NCBI GenBank assembly: GCA_027574665.1
Contig: CM050654.1
Span: forward strand, 43,123,722-43,187,721
Direction of reading: 5' to 3'
Source of the DNA: Rhynochetos jubatus
Lineage: Eukaryota > Chordata > Aves > Eurypygiformes > Rhynochetidae
DNA: 64,000 bases
Part shown: in pieces, positions 35,001 to 47,000 of the stretch
How the letters are laid out: each line of letters opens with the position of its first letter
Numbering within the stretch: position 1 is the stretch's first letter
The notes under the pieces: generated by a model
Seen by the model: only the letters and a program-made list of their open reading frames with translations
What the model was told of the DNA's origin: nothing
Databases searched by the model: none
Translations under genes and position numbers: made by a program

Positions 35001-38000
35001 GCCAGTTTGCTGCGGGGGGCAGGCCGGTTTGAAACGGAAGGAGACGCAGTGGTTCGCGTGAAGGCAGCCCGGCGGCGGCGCGGTCTGGGCGCTGCCGGCT
35101 CCCTGCGTCTGCCCTACTGATTTCCTGCATTTCTGACTGCGAATCGGCTCCAGCCTTTCTGGAGAGGGAAGAGTTCAGTGTAACACCCAGGGCCTGAGCT
35201 CGCCCTGGGGCGGGAGGGGGAAGGCGGGTACTGAGCATCCACAACCCTCCCCTGCTGCGGGAGCTGAGGAGAGGTGGATGCGTGGCCAGGTCCTCCCTTC
35301 CCTCTATGCTTAGTCCCCGGGAAGGGCGTCCCCGTGGTGCCAGTTGAGAAAACGGAACCGCTAACGCTGCCTCCCCGTGAGCAGAGACGGGGAGCAGCCG
35401 CTGAGTGCGGGGGGCGATGCGTCCCGTTAGCTGCGAGCGCTCCGTGCCCTCGGAACAGCACGGAGCTGGCGCAGCTCCAGCGCGAAACGGTGAACTCTCG
35501 GAGTTCACTAGACTCTCCCTGGTGTTCCGTCACCCCCTGTGGCACGTTAGTGCTTCTCTGCAGACTCTGGAGTTGCAGCTTGCGCGGCGGGAACGAGGGC
35601 TGTAGGTGGAAGCCTCAAAGGCAGACGAGCAGGCGGGGGGGCTGGCTAGGCAGCGCAGCACCGGTACGGGGGAAGGACAGGCAGGCTGTGCACCTTCACG
35701 CGGAATTCTCTCCACGTGCTCGAGTCTCTGCTGCCACTACCAGGAACTCTTTGCTCTTAGTGCTGCCGGTGTTCCACGTCCCAGATGGTGACCCCACTGT
35801 AGGCTGTGCCCTTCCGAACGGCCAGGTTCACAGCTTGTCACCGCCGAACCTGTCACCTGCACGTGCTGACTTGGCTTTTGCTCTGTGTGGTTCAGCTCTA
35901 AATGCTGCCCAGAGAGTTGAGTTGGAGCCCTTAAAAGTTGTTGGTGTACGGACAAAGCTTTTCATCAGAGAAACGCTGCTTTGTCAGCGAACCTTTCAGT
36001 ACGGATCAGCCGGTAGTGGGAGGAACTGTAATGAAGAAATCTTTATACCGTAGATACAGCTAACACCTTCTCTTGGCTAAAAGCAGGAGGATTCAAGCAC
36101 GACGGCGTTGTTAGTGGTAACTGACACGGGCCGGGTACGTATTTCCCTCTTCCTGGTTTTAGGCCTGCGGAGTTCATACGCCAGTCAACACAGCCAGCTG
36201 GGCCAAGAGCTGCGGTCAGCCGTGTCTCCTGACCTGCACATCACCCCCATCTATGAAGGCAGAACTTACTACAGCCCCGTGTACCGCAGCCCAAATCACG
36301 GAACGGTTGAGCTGCACCAGGGATCCCAGGCAGCCCTGTACCGAACAGGGTCAGGTGGGTACGGGCCTCCAGACCTCGTCCGTGGGCTGGGCCCAGGGTC
36401 ATGCCCAGCTTGCTTACGGGAGCTCCTCTGGGACCTGTGGGAGAACACAGGAGATACCAAAAGGTGGTGCAAAAGGGAAGCTGGATGTTGCAGGGTCACA
36501 GAAACGAGGGTTGAAGGACTCGAAATAAGCAGCAGGCACTAAAAAGCTTTTGTGACGTTTTCAGGAAGCACCTGGGGCTCTGGGTCGCTGCCAGCGTGGG
36601 GTCAGAATAGCTCGGTTTGATGTCACGCTCAGGCACATCCGCACAGAGCTGTTTCACGGCACAAAAAGCTTGTTGCTTTGGCATTCCCGGGGCCTCGTTG
36701 TCTTACTGCAGGGCCTCGTGTTCGCTCATCGATCGGTGCGGCCAGCCAGGCTGGAGTTACCCACCGCCCCTTTCACAGGGACGGTCCTGCGCACCCGGCT
36801 CCTTGGCAGGGGGTGACGCCAACGCACCGCGTCCGATGCCGATCGGATCGTGCACTGAAGCCGCAGTGCTTCCACAGGGTTCGGTAGAAGCGCGACTCGT
36901 GCGTTAGGAACGCAGCGGCCTTAGAGCAGTGTGGGGGCTGTAAAGGGAAGTGTCCTACATGTTCTGTGCAGTTTGCTCCTCAGGGCTGGTCAGTAGCTCG
37001 TACAGTGGGGTCATTCCCAAATCCCCCAGGATACGGGCGATTTACCGCAGTAACTCTCTAGCGGGTGCCTGGTTCGTGCCGCCTGTTTTCACACGTGTCA
37101 AAGTGGCTTTTCAGCGCTCTTTAGCGTAACTGAGATACTGAGAGTAGGGGATGGTCCCAGTTCTCCTGCCCTCTCCAACCCAGAGTAAACACGCGGTTTG
37201 TCAGGAAGTGCCAGTGAGGAAACAACCTGGAATTCTGTAACTTGTCCCACGGCGCTCACCGTGGCAGAGCCGGCGCTGCCACAGCAGCCCTGCGCGGTCA
37301 GCCGCGGGTTCCTGCTTTGAACGTGTGGAATCGCCCCTGTCAGGGAAACCGTCCCTGGGGTTTGGGAAAGGACGGTGTCGAACACAGATACGGGATTCTG
37401 TGCTTATTTGTCCTTTCTCTGGAGGGCAGTCGGTGAGCTGACCCCACCGCTAGGAATTGCCCTTCGTTACAAACCTTGACCGTTTTGCGCCCCGGTTTCT
37501 GCTTCGTGGCACCAGGCGCGTTTCTTGTGTCACACGTGGCTGGGGCAAGCTGGGGCGCGAGCCCGCCGCCACCCAACCTTTTGTGCTGCAACTAACTGCT
37601 GCGTCTTCCCCGGGACAGCGAGTCACTTAACCTGGCGGTAGCTCCCAGCGCTGGGCGCGGCGCGCGTTTCTCAGGCTGGTTTTTGGGTTCTGCTGACGCT
37701 TTAACCACGTTCTGCCTCTGCTCTTCAACAGACCTTTGTTCCCGGTTTGTTTTAACACTGGTTTTATACTAGGGGTCGGAAATCTGCAAAGATCATCCAG
37801 TCAGCGTAGCACACTCACATACCAAAGAAATAATTACACTCTGAACACAACAGCTACCTATGCGGAACCCTATAGGTCAGTGCAGTATCGCCTCTCAGAG
37901 TCCAGCTACAACAGGCTGCAGCACGCCACGCCCGCCGACGATGGGACCACGCGCTCTCCGTCCATAGACAGCATCCAGAAGGACCCCAGGCAAGTCTGTA

Positions 38001-41000
38001 GGCGCACCTTTGCCGTGGTGAGACTGTGTATACGTTCCTTGAATACGTTTGCCACCTCCTGGTGCGTATTCCAGTTTTACGTTGCTGAAACCGTCGCGAG
38101 TAGCTGGGGTGTTGAGGGCCAGACCTTCGCGGCCAGGGCAGTAAACGCAGACGCTTGCTGCAGTAAGGGTGAGCAGCTTTGGGGCGTTTAGTTACTGTGA
38201 CGTTTTTCTTCCCTGTTTATTTGCATGTAGAAGTTATTACAGGAAATACTTAGGAATTGCATGAGAATTGACTGGATTATTCCAACTATTTTTGAGTAAC
38301 TGCAGAGCAACCTCTGCTACTGCAGCCTTCCAGTGCCTGGGGGGCTACGAGGAACCTGGGGGGGCTTTTTCCAAGGGCAGGGAGTGACAGGACAAGGGGT
38401 AACGGGGTTAAACGGAAAGAGGGAGATCTAGATTGGATATCAGGAAGGAATTCTTCCTGCAGAGGGTGGGGAGCACTGGGACAGGTTCCCAGAGAAGCTG
38501 TGGGTGCCCCATCCCTGGCAGTGTCCAAGGCCAGGCTGGATGAGGCTGGGAGCACCCTGGGCTATGGAAGGTGTCCCTGCCCGTGGCAGGGGGGTTGGAA
38601 CTAGATGATCTTTAAGGTCCCTTCCAACCCAAACCATTCCATGATTCATTCTGTTGCAGTAAGCTTTCTCTGTGTGGGAATCAGGGTTTGAAGTCTAGAA
38701 AGTACATACCTAATTAACTTGAATGAATCTTCCGTGAGCAGCCTGCTTAAATTTCAGAGCAACGTAAGTAAAGCCAGTGTCGGTGTAGCACTGGAAAACC
38801 AGTCCCCACTCCTGTTTTCCAGGAGTTGCCCCTTGGCTGCTGTGTGTACGCGGTGTGGGCACGGGCAGGCGTAACGTTCTCGCTGCAGTTCATCAGACGC
38901 TGTTCACTAAAACCTTGTGTTTCACCCTGGGAAGGCCGGAACCCCGTCCGTGCAAAGCTCGGAAGGGCTTATGGTGCTGTTTATCTTTGGTCCCGGGTCT
39001 GTGATTGCTGTGATTGCTGGAAATCCCAGCCCGCCTTCAGGGTGGGGGGTCACTGAGGCAGCTTCGGGACGCTGCGGGGTCGTGGAAGCAGCCGGCACGT
39101 TCTCTGGTTTGGAGAGCCGAAGCAGAGCACCTCGTAGGGAGGGTGTGGCCCCCAGGATGCGCGGGAGTCTCGGTGTGGAAACGTCAGGGCACCAAGTAAG
39201 CTTGGAAAGAGAGAGCCGAGGCTGTGGTCAGGCGGGAGTCGGGCTCTGACACCCTGTGGGCTTTCCGACGGCTCAGCCCGTCAGCCGGCTGTTCTCTGCT
39301 TTGGGCCTGTCCTTCAGGCTCAGAAATAAAAGCACCGTTTGATTCTGTTGGTTTGTTTCAGTGGAAATTCATATTGTTCTGTTTGTAATCGCTCTGGAGA
39401 GGATTCATTCCGTTTAACTAAACGGTGCGTCCATCCCACCAACAGCCGGCTAATCCTCCCTCTCCGTAACGCTTGCTAGCCGCACGCGGCCGCTGGCCGT
39501 GTTGGCGTGGCTTACGCGGGAGGTTACTCTTACCAGGGATGCTTCGCCCTCAGACCCGGGGACTGCAAGGAAGCTGTGACTCGGTTGCGCTCCTGATGCC
39601 CCTCCTTGTCCCATGGTTTCACCGTGGAACGGTGTTCCCTGAGGCTCCGGCCTGTTGCGGTTCGAGCCGCGCGCTCAGCCGTGGCGGAGCGTCGTGTGTT
39701 GCCGTAGGCGCAGACTGGGCTGTCGGAAAGCACCGCTGCCGAGCAGAGGGAGTGTTCAGCGAGCGGTTGTTGTGTTAGAAGGACGTTTCCCCAAGTTCTT
39801 CCGCTGTTAGTATGGAGAAACGAACCTCGGAGTGGCCGAGCAGTCGGCACATACCTGGCCCTGCCCTGGCGGGTGGCCGTAGGGATCCTGGGCAGGCCAG
39901 GCCGCCCGGGCTGGCTGTCGCCCTTGAGAAGCCCTGACAGTGCTGCTCCCCAAGAGCCTTTTTGGTTTACTGATGTGTATTTGATAGTGGAAAAAAGAGG
40001 GACTACTGTTTTTTTCTGCCTTCCTTTACCGCAGGAAGGCCGCCCAGCTAGCGCTACCGCGTTAGTGTCCAGATCCATGCGTCGGGCACGGATATGCTCA
40101 AGGGATTTTCCAGGATTTGTCTGCACAACATGGTTTTGTTTAATGATGGGGGTTTGGTGTGAATGATTTTACGTTTACAATCCCCAAATCACTCGGATTA
40201 CGCGGATTTCCTGCGTCTGCTCCTGGCGATGGCGTTCCGGGCCGCGCAGCTTTTGTTGGGGAGCCGTTGGCTTCGGGCTGGGAAGAACGCGTGGTGTGGA
40301 GGAGCTGCACCTGAGCAGCGCCGGCCGGGGGGCCTGTGGCGTTGTATGGTTAAGTCTGGGGGGGGGGGGGGGTGGAGTCTGAGTCGGTATACCTGTAGTA
40401 CGTTCGGGTGTGAGATCAGCAACCAGGCTGACGGGAGAACACGGGCTGTAACGCGGCCTCTGCCGGTGGGAAGACTGAAGGCTGCTGGGACCCAGTTGCT
40501 CCTGGTTTCCCTCCTAGCCCTGACACCGCGGCACACGTGAGCCGCTCTGGTAGCGCTGTTGGTCGCTAAGCTGCTGTACTAACGCCCACTCTCCCGTGTC
40601 GGTCTGCGAAGGGAGTTTGCCTGGCGGGACCCGGAGCTGCCCGAAGTCATCCACATGCTGCAACACCAGTTCCCGTCGGTGCAGGCGAACGCGGCCGCCT
40701 ACCTCCAGCACCTCTGCTTCGGCGACAACAAAGTGAAAACGGAGGTACTGTCCAGGGCCCTTTGCTGCCTGGGGGGACGATGGCAGAGTGGGCCTCTCAG
40801 GGAGGGGGGGTTCATCATGGCACAGTGTCTCCTCCCCGGCGTGTTGCAGCAGATGTTTGCCAATGCTCAAGTGCCTCGGCGTGTGCAATTGCAGAGTTTT
40901 CCTGTCCTAAGAGGCTGCATGGAAATGATGAAATAGGCTGGGGCTGTGTAACACGGCAGGACTGTCGTAGGTTTGCCAGAGCCTGGCTGTGTGTGGCCCC

Positions 41001-44000
41001 TTGATGACTGGGAGACCAAGAAAACCCAGAACTCCGCAAGGCGTTCCGTTGGTTTTGATCGGGATGTTGTAAGGCATCACAGGGAGGGAGTGAGCCGGCG
41101 AGCAAAGGAGAGGAATCCAAGCCCAGAAACCCAGAGAGGTTGCTCTTTACGTCAGTCTGGTGGGGAGGAAGGATCCACCTGAGGGAAAATGCCGGTTACT
41201 GTGGGGATTTCTAGGAACTTTGCATCGGACGAGCTGCTGCTTTTGCAGAGCCGCTGTGAGCTGTGGGTCTGGAGGAGTTTGCTTTTCCCTCGTGCCGCCT
41301 ACGTGCGTTGCCTGTTCTTTTCGGTGCAGCCGTTGCGTTAACGAGCTGGTGCGACTTTGTAGGGAGGGAGCCAGCACGGCTCCCTGTTGCTGGGGGGCAG
41401 GTGAAGAGCTGGGGGTGGTTTGGTGTTCGGTGGATCGCGGTGGTGAGGGGACGTGGGCAGATCTGCAGGTAGTTTTGCTCTTTTGTAAGGGCTGTGACAG
41501 CTTATGTAGGAATTCTTGGGCCGTTATTTGTCTACACGCTTGTTGAGAGGAGGTCTTGGGCTTCGCAGCAAGCTTCAGTGCCGCGCAGCGAGTTACTCGG
41601 GTTTACCAGGAATGTTTCTCCCTGAACCAACAGAATGTAGGGTTTTTTTAAGAAAACAAAAGCCTCTTAAATCTGCAGCGTGAAGCGGGTGCTGACGGTC
41701 TCCTCTGACACCCCGGGTTCTAGGTGTGCAGGCTGGGAGGCATCAAGCACCTGGTTGATCTCTTGGATCACCGAGTCCTGGAAGTCCAGAAGAACGCCTG
41801 TGGCGCGCTGAGAAACCTCGTTTACGGGAAGTCTACCGACGAGAACAAGATAGCGATGAAGAACGTTGGTGGGATACCTGCCCTGTTACGACTGCTGCGG
41901 AAATCTGTCGATGCCGAGATAAAAGAGCTCGTAACAGGTGAGTTTTGCACAGAAACAGTCGGCGAACGGTGGTGCGGATGGGTTTCCGAAGTGGCCGCGG
42001 CGGGAACAAGAGGTGACTGGAACGGAGCGCGTCGGCTGGATTTTCGTTTGCGCCTTGGTGGGTTTGTGACTGTGGAATCACGGACGGATTCCTGCGGGTC
42101 CAGTGTCAGCGCAGGGTTCAGCGACCCGCGGGGTAACTGCGCAGAAGCTCCGCTGAAGGTCGTTTCCCCGGCGCGATTCCCCGCGCCCTCCGCTGGGGTT
42201 TGGGTGGGTGTTTCTCCAGGGACTCCTGTTTCACTACAGCCTTTTCTGTCACCCGCTGGCGAGCTAAATCAGCTCTCGCAGAATTGATAGGGTGGGTGGA
42301 CCCAAACCGTGTAAACGGTTCTGCAGGACAGGCAGAAAATCACAGGCGCGGGAGTCAGGGAGCGTCTCGGCGGGCAGCCTGTCCGTGCTCGTGGCGGGTG
42401 ACTCCGCTCCCAGGCCCTGGCGTGTGGGGTGGCCGTTGGCTGGTAGCTCACGGACGTGCTGGGCACTTGGTGAGTTACGCTTGCGCGGTCAGCGGGGTCA
42501 GGCTCTGAAAGGCCACGGCTGCGTCTGGGGTCGCCGCACACGCGGTTCATCCGCGTGCTCCAGCGTGCAGGTCAAGGAAAGCCCCGTCATCCCAGAGCGG
42601 TGCAGCTGGAGTCACAAAGCTCGTGCAGTCTGTAGGGATGCTTTTCACCTGAATTCAGTTATGTACCATTTGTGAGGAGCTGCTCAGTCAAAAGCAATCT
42701 TGAACCTCGGAAGTCATCGGGGAGCCTGCCCTAAAGGTTACCCTGGGGAGTCTGAACGGCTGGCGCGCCAGGGGAGCCTTCAGCTGCACAAGCCTGTTTT
42801 AGAGGGGTTAGAGACAGGGGCGTGCTGGGGTCTGCACTTCAGTAACAGCCACTGGGATGCCAGGGTCGAAATAGTGAGAGAGAAGGTGGAAAGGGAATAG
42901 AAAATGACATGAGAAACACGGAAAAGTGTCCCTGCAACCCCACAAAAACATTTAAAGAGGGAAACAAGCCATCTTTGATGGCTGTTCGGAAAATAACGTG
43001 CTGATCACCTTGCATACTCACCGTATGAAAATGAGGCAATACTTGCTTTTAAAAGCCTTTCCAGCTGGGCTTTGGGATGCAGTGGCGGAGGAGAACACCC
43101 CGCTGCTGCGTGCAGCATGGCTGTCCTGTGCTCCGCGGTCACCCGGCCCTTGAAGGGAACCTGCCCTGGTTTTGGGAACTGCACCCCACTTCCTGAGCTG
43201 CCAGCGCCTTGGGGGGCTGCTGTCTCCGACATGCCAGCACAGTTCCACACCAGGCAGAGCGCTGTGCTGGGGCCTGCCTGGCTGCGCGCAGGCGCTGCGT
43301 CGCCGGCAGGTGACGTGAAGGATGCGCGCTGGTTTGCGCTGCCTGGTTACGTGTTCGCTGCGCAGCCAGCACCGCCTGGAATCAGGCTGGATTCCAGGAT
43401 CGTGCCTTGGAAGGTTCACACAGCAGAAAGCTGTCTGTGAGGGAGGAATCAAAATCCGCATGTTCTTGACCCCAGGGGCCGGCTCTAACAGTTGAGTCCG
43501 CTTTGAAGAGACCCCCGCAAGCAGCCCTCGAATACGTTACGTGTGAGGACCCGGTGCGCTCCGCTGCTGCGAGTTTTCCAGAGCGGGCGAGTCGGTGGCC
43601 CACCTTCACAGTGCCTTAGTTTCCATCGCATCTTGGGCAGCCGGGATGAGCCGCAAACCGTGCCCTCCCGGAGGAAGCCCTGATCCGCTCTTTGGGTGGG
43701 TAGTTGCCTGCCAGGATTCCCGCCGGAAAGGGCATGTGGCAGTGCCGAGCGTGGGGAGCCGTGCGATCCCACAGCGGGAAGGATGAGCACGCATTCCAGA
43801 GCAGCTCCTCGCTGGCTCCCTCGGGGGCCTCCCCTCTCCTAGCCGGTACCGGAGCGAGCTGTGCTCGGAGGAGAAAGGAGGAACCTCTGTCAGCCAGTGT
43901 GCGTTTCTGCTGGGTGTGTCGCCCTGGGAGGGGTGTTCACTCCCGGCGTGCGTGTTCTGCCCCTCGGGACCGCGGGAGGCCTGCCCCGACTGCCACCTCC

Positions 44001-47000
44001 GAGCACCCCAGCTCCTCCGCCAAAGGGCGAACGCCGCGGGCAGCCCCAGGGAGGGCTCCCGAGTGCGCGGTCGCCCAAGGTTCAGAAACGCTCCTTCTGC
44101 CTGTGAAGTGACTCGTTCAGCGGCGGCGTGGCTGACCACTTGCCCACCAGGCGCGCTGGAGCTGCGTTGCGGACGAGCCACGGCTCTGTAACTGGTCTCC
44201 TGTTTGAAGTGATGCCTTTCAGGTGCTCGACGTTGCTTTGTATTTGTTTGCCAAGTCTCCTCTGACTTCACTCCGATGGGAATCTTCCCCCAGGGGTTCT
44301 CTGGAACTTGTCTTCGTGCGACGCGGTCAAGATGACAATCATCAGAGACGCTCTGTCCACGCTGACGAACACTGTCATCGTGCCGCATTCTGGGTGGAAC
44401 AGCTCCTCCTTCGACGACGATCACAAAATCAAGTTTCAGGCGTCCCTGGTTCTGCGCAATACGACAGGGTGCCTGAGGTGAGGCGCTGCTCTGGAATAAC
44501 CCCTTCGGTCGTGTTCTCCAGCCAGTCTCAGACTCACAGAATGGCTTGGGTGGGCTCGGAATGGAAAAGCCTGTGGGCCAGGGGTTCTGCTTAGGGCCGG
44601 TTCTGCCAGTGAGTCAACACCATCGTAACATTGCAGGGCTTGACTTACTGGTGTGTGAGAGCAGGGTGGGCTGCCGCACACATCGGGTGTCTGCTTTTAC
44701 CTCCCCTGTGGTCAGCCACAATCTGCCACGACGACTGTGCGTGTGTCTGGGAACACGCCGTGCCCCTTTGTCGTTTTCAGGAACCTCAGCTCCGCGGGCG
44801 AAGAAGCTCGGAAGCAGATGAGGTCCTGCGAGGGGCTGGTGGACTCCCTGCTCTACGTGATCCACACGTGTGTGAACACATCTGATTATGACAGCAAGGT
44901 GCGTGCGCGTTCGGCGGCGGGTTGTGTCGCGTGGGTTTGTGTCGCACCGTTCAGCACCGACGTGCTCGGCTCCTGCACCTCCCCCACCCCACGCGCTGAC
45001 GCGCGGTCGCGCTCTGCGTAGCTAGAGCTGCACGCTTCGTTTCCCTCGGCGTGGAAGTGTTCGTTCTTCAGCAGCGCAGTAATAAGCTCTTGAGGTTTGC
45101 ATTTCCACAACACTGAAAACTAAGCCGCTGTAGTCGAGATTTCTATTGCAAACGTTTTCGTGTTTGAGCATCCGAGGAGAGCGCAGAGTTCCCAGGGCGG
45201 CAGGTGAAGCAGTGCCCGAGGCCCGGAATTAGGGGGCAGTGCCTGTGCTGCAGCCACGGCTCGCCCCCGCGAGCCTGCGCGCTTCGCTGGCGCTGCGTAG
45301 GGAGGGAGCTGCCTACACGGCGTCGCTCTGCTTTGGTTCCAGACGGTGGAAAACTGCGTGTGTACCCTGCGAAACCTGTCCTACCGTTTGGAGCTGGAGG
45401 TGCCGCAGGCGCGCCTGCTGGGCATCAACGAGCTGGATGACTTGCTGGGGAAGGAGTCGCCTGGCAAGGACTCCGAGCCGAGCTGCTGGGGGAAGAAGAA
45501 GAAGAAGAAAAAAAAAACTTCGCAGGAGGATCAGGTTTGTGTTTTCTTGTGTTACCAACACCAGCTGCAGCTGCCGCTGCGGGTACGGAGCTTGAGGAAA
45601 AACCGGCCCGTGTGGAACAAAAACCCAGAGGTTTCCTGTGCTTACGTGTTCCTTTTCCAGTGGGATGGAGTTGGCCCCATACCAGGATTTTCCAAGTCTC
45701 CTAAAGGGGTGGAAATGCTTTGGCACCCGTCCGTGGTGAAGCCGTACCTGACGCTCCTCGCAGAAAGCTCCAATCCAGCTACTCTAGAGGGCTCTGCAGG
45801 ATCGCTCCAGAATCTTTCCGCAGGCAACTGGAAGGTACGCGCGCTCCTGCGCTTCCTCCGGCGCGGGTCGTTTAGCCGGGTTTTAATTCCCGGCTGGAAT
45901 GCGTTTGGGAGGCAGGTGGTTTTCTGGCACACATCCGAGTGCTGCTCCGGCGTGTGTCCCGGCTGTTCCTGTGCGGCGGCGAGGGCATTCCCGCAGGGAA
46001 GAGCAGTGGCGGGGGCCAGCCGGGGGAGCAGTATGGAAACTGGTACCTTTAACTAAACAGCAGACGCTTCTCCCGGTGCGCGTGCGGCCAGAATAACCTG
46101 GCGGCACCCTCCGGCTGGCCTTCTGGCGGGGAGGCACTGTCACCGCAGGCCCGGCACAGACTGTTCCAGCTTGCTTCATCGGGACTCACCTCCCTCCTTT
46201 CCTGTGTGCGGCCCTGCGCGCGAGGTGTTACGAAGCACCACACCAGAAGGCTTTGTCAGCGTCGCGTGTGTGTCGTGGGGAGGTTAAAACGAACGTGAAT
46301 TGCTTCCTTTGCTGCGGGAAAGGCTCTTTCATTGTGAAGCCATGTAACATCGGTCTTTAACAACAACGAAAAGGCAACCTGCTTGCTCCTCAGTGCTTTG
46401 TCGTCTGGGAGGGTATTTTGCCTGTCAGGGCATCGCTTTGTGAGGAGAGCGAGGGGACACAGCAAAGAGCCCACCCCCCCAACAGTACAGACGAGCCGCG
46501 TTCCGCTTGTCGCCTGGAACGCGGCCCCTGGCGCAGCGCCCGGGAGGAGATCGCTCCGCCGGGCGTTGCTGCTCCGTGGGTAACCGGGCTCCCGTTGCAG
46601 TTCGCAGCGTACATTCGAGCTGCTGTAAGGAAGGAAAAAGGACTGCCGATCCTTGTGGAGCTGCTGAGGATGGACAACGACAGAGTGGTTTCATCCGTGG
46701 CGACAGCCCTGCGGAACATGGCCTTGGACGTTCGTAACAAGGAGCTTATCGGTGAGTGCGGGACTGGGCGGCGGAAGCACGATTACCGACGCCGGGCCTT
46801 GTGCCGGAAACACACCTGACACCCCACAGCCTTGGCTTTCTGGCGTCGTGCCGGCTGTGTCACACAAAGCCGTCCCTGGCAGCGGGATGGAGGTTTCGGG
46901 TGGCCTCAGCCGTCCTGCGTGGCGGTCTCTTCACCCGGGATGGGAATCACCCCAGCTGAGCTAAGCTGAGCTAAGCTGGGCAGGGACCTGTCAGTGCAAA

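Larger units (their letters stand above)
37990..40611 (+). other. PKP4 GC-AG intron between coding exons 8 and 9
   Basis: Donor GCAAGT, acceptor gcgaag, exact TACTAAC at 40577-40583. It contains a CR1 copy (38318-38652, +) and a G15 run (40358-40372). Confidence 0.9.

Noticed and set aside
37989..37996. GT donor at 37994 for exon 8
   Set aside because: Incompatible in phase with exon 9; the GC donor restores DPR-EFAW.
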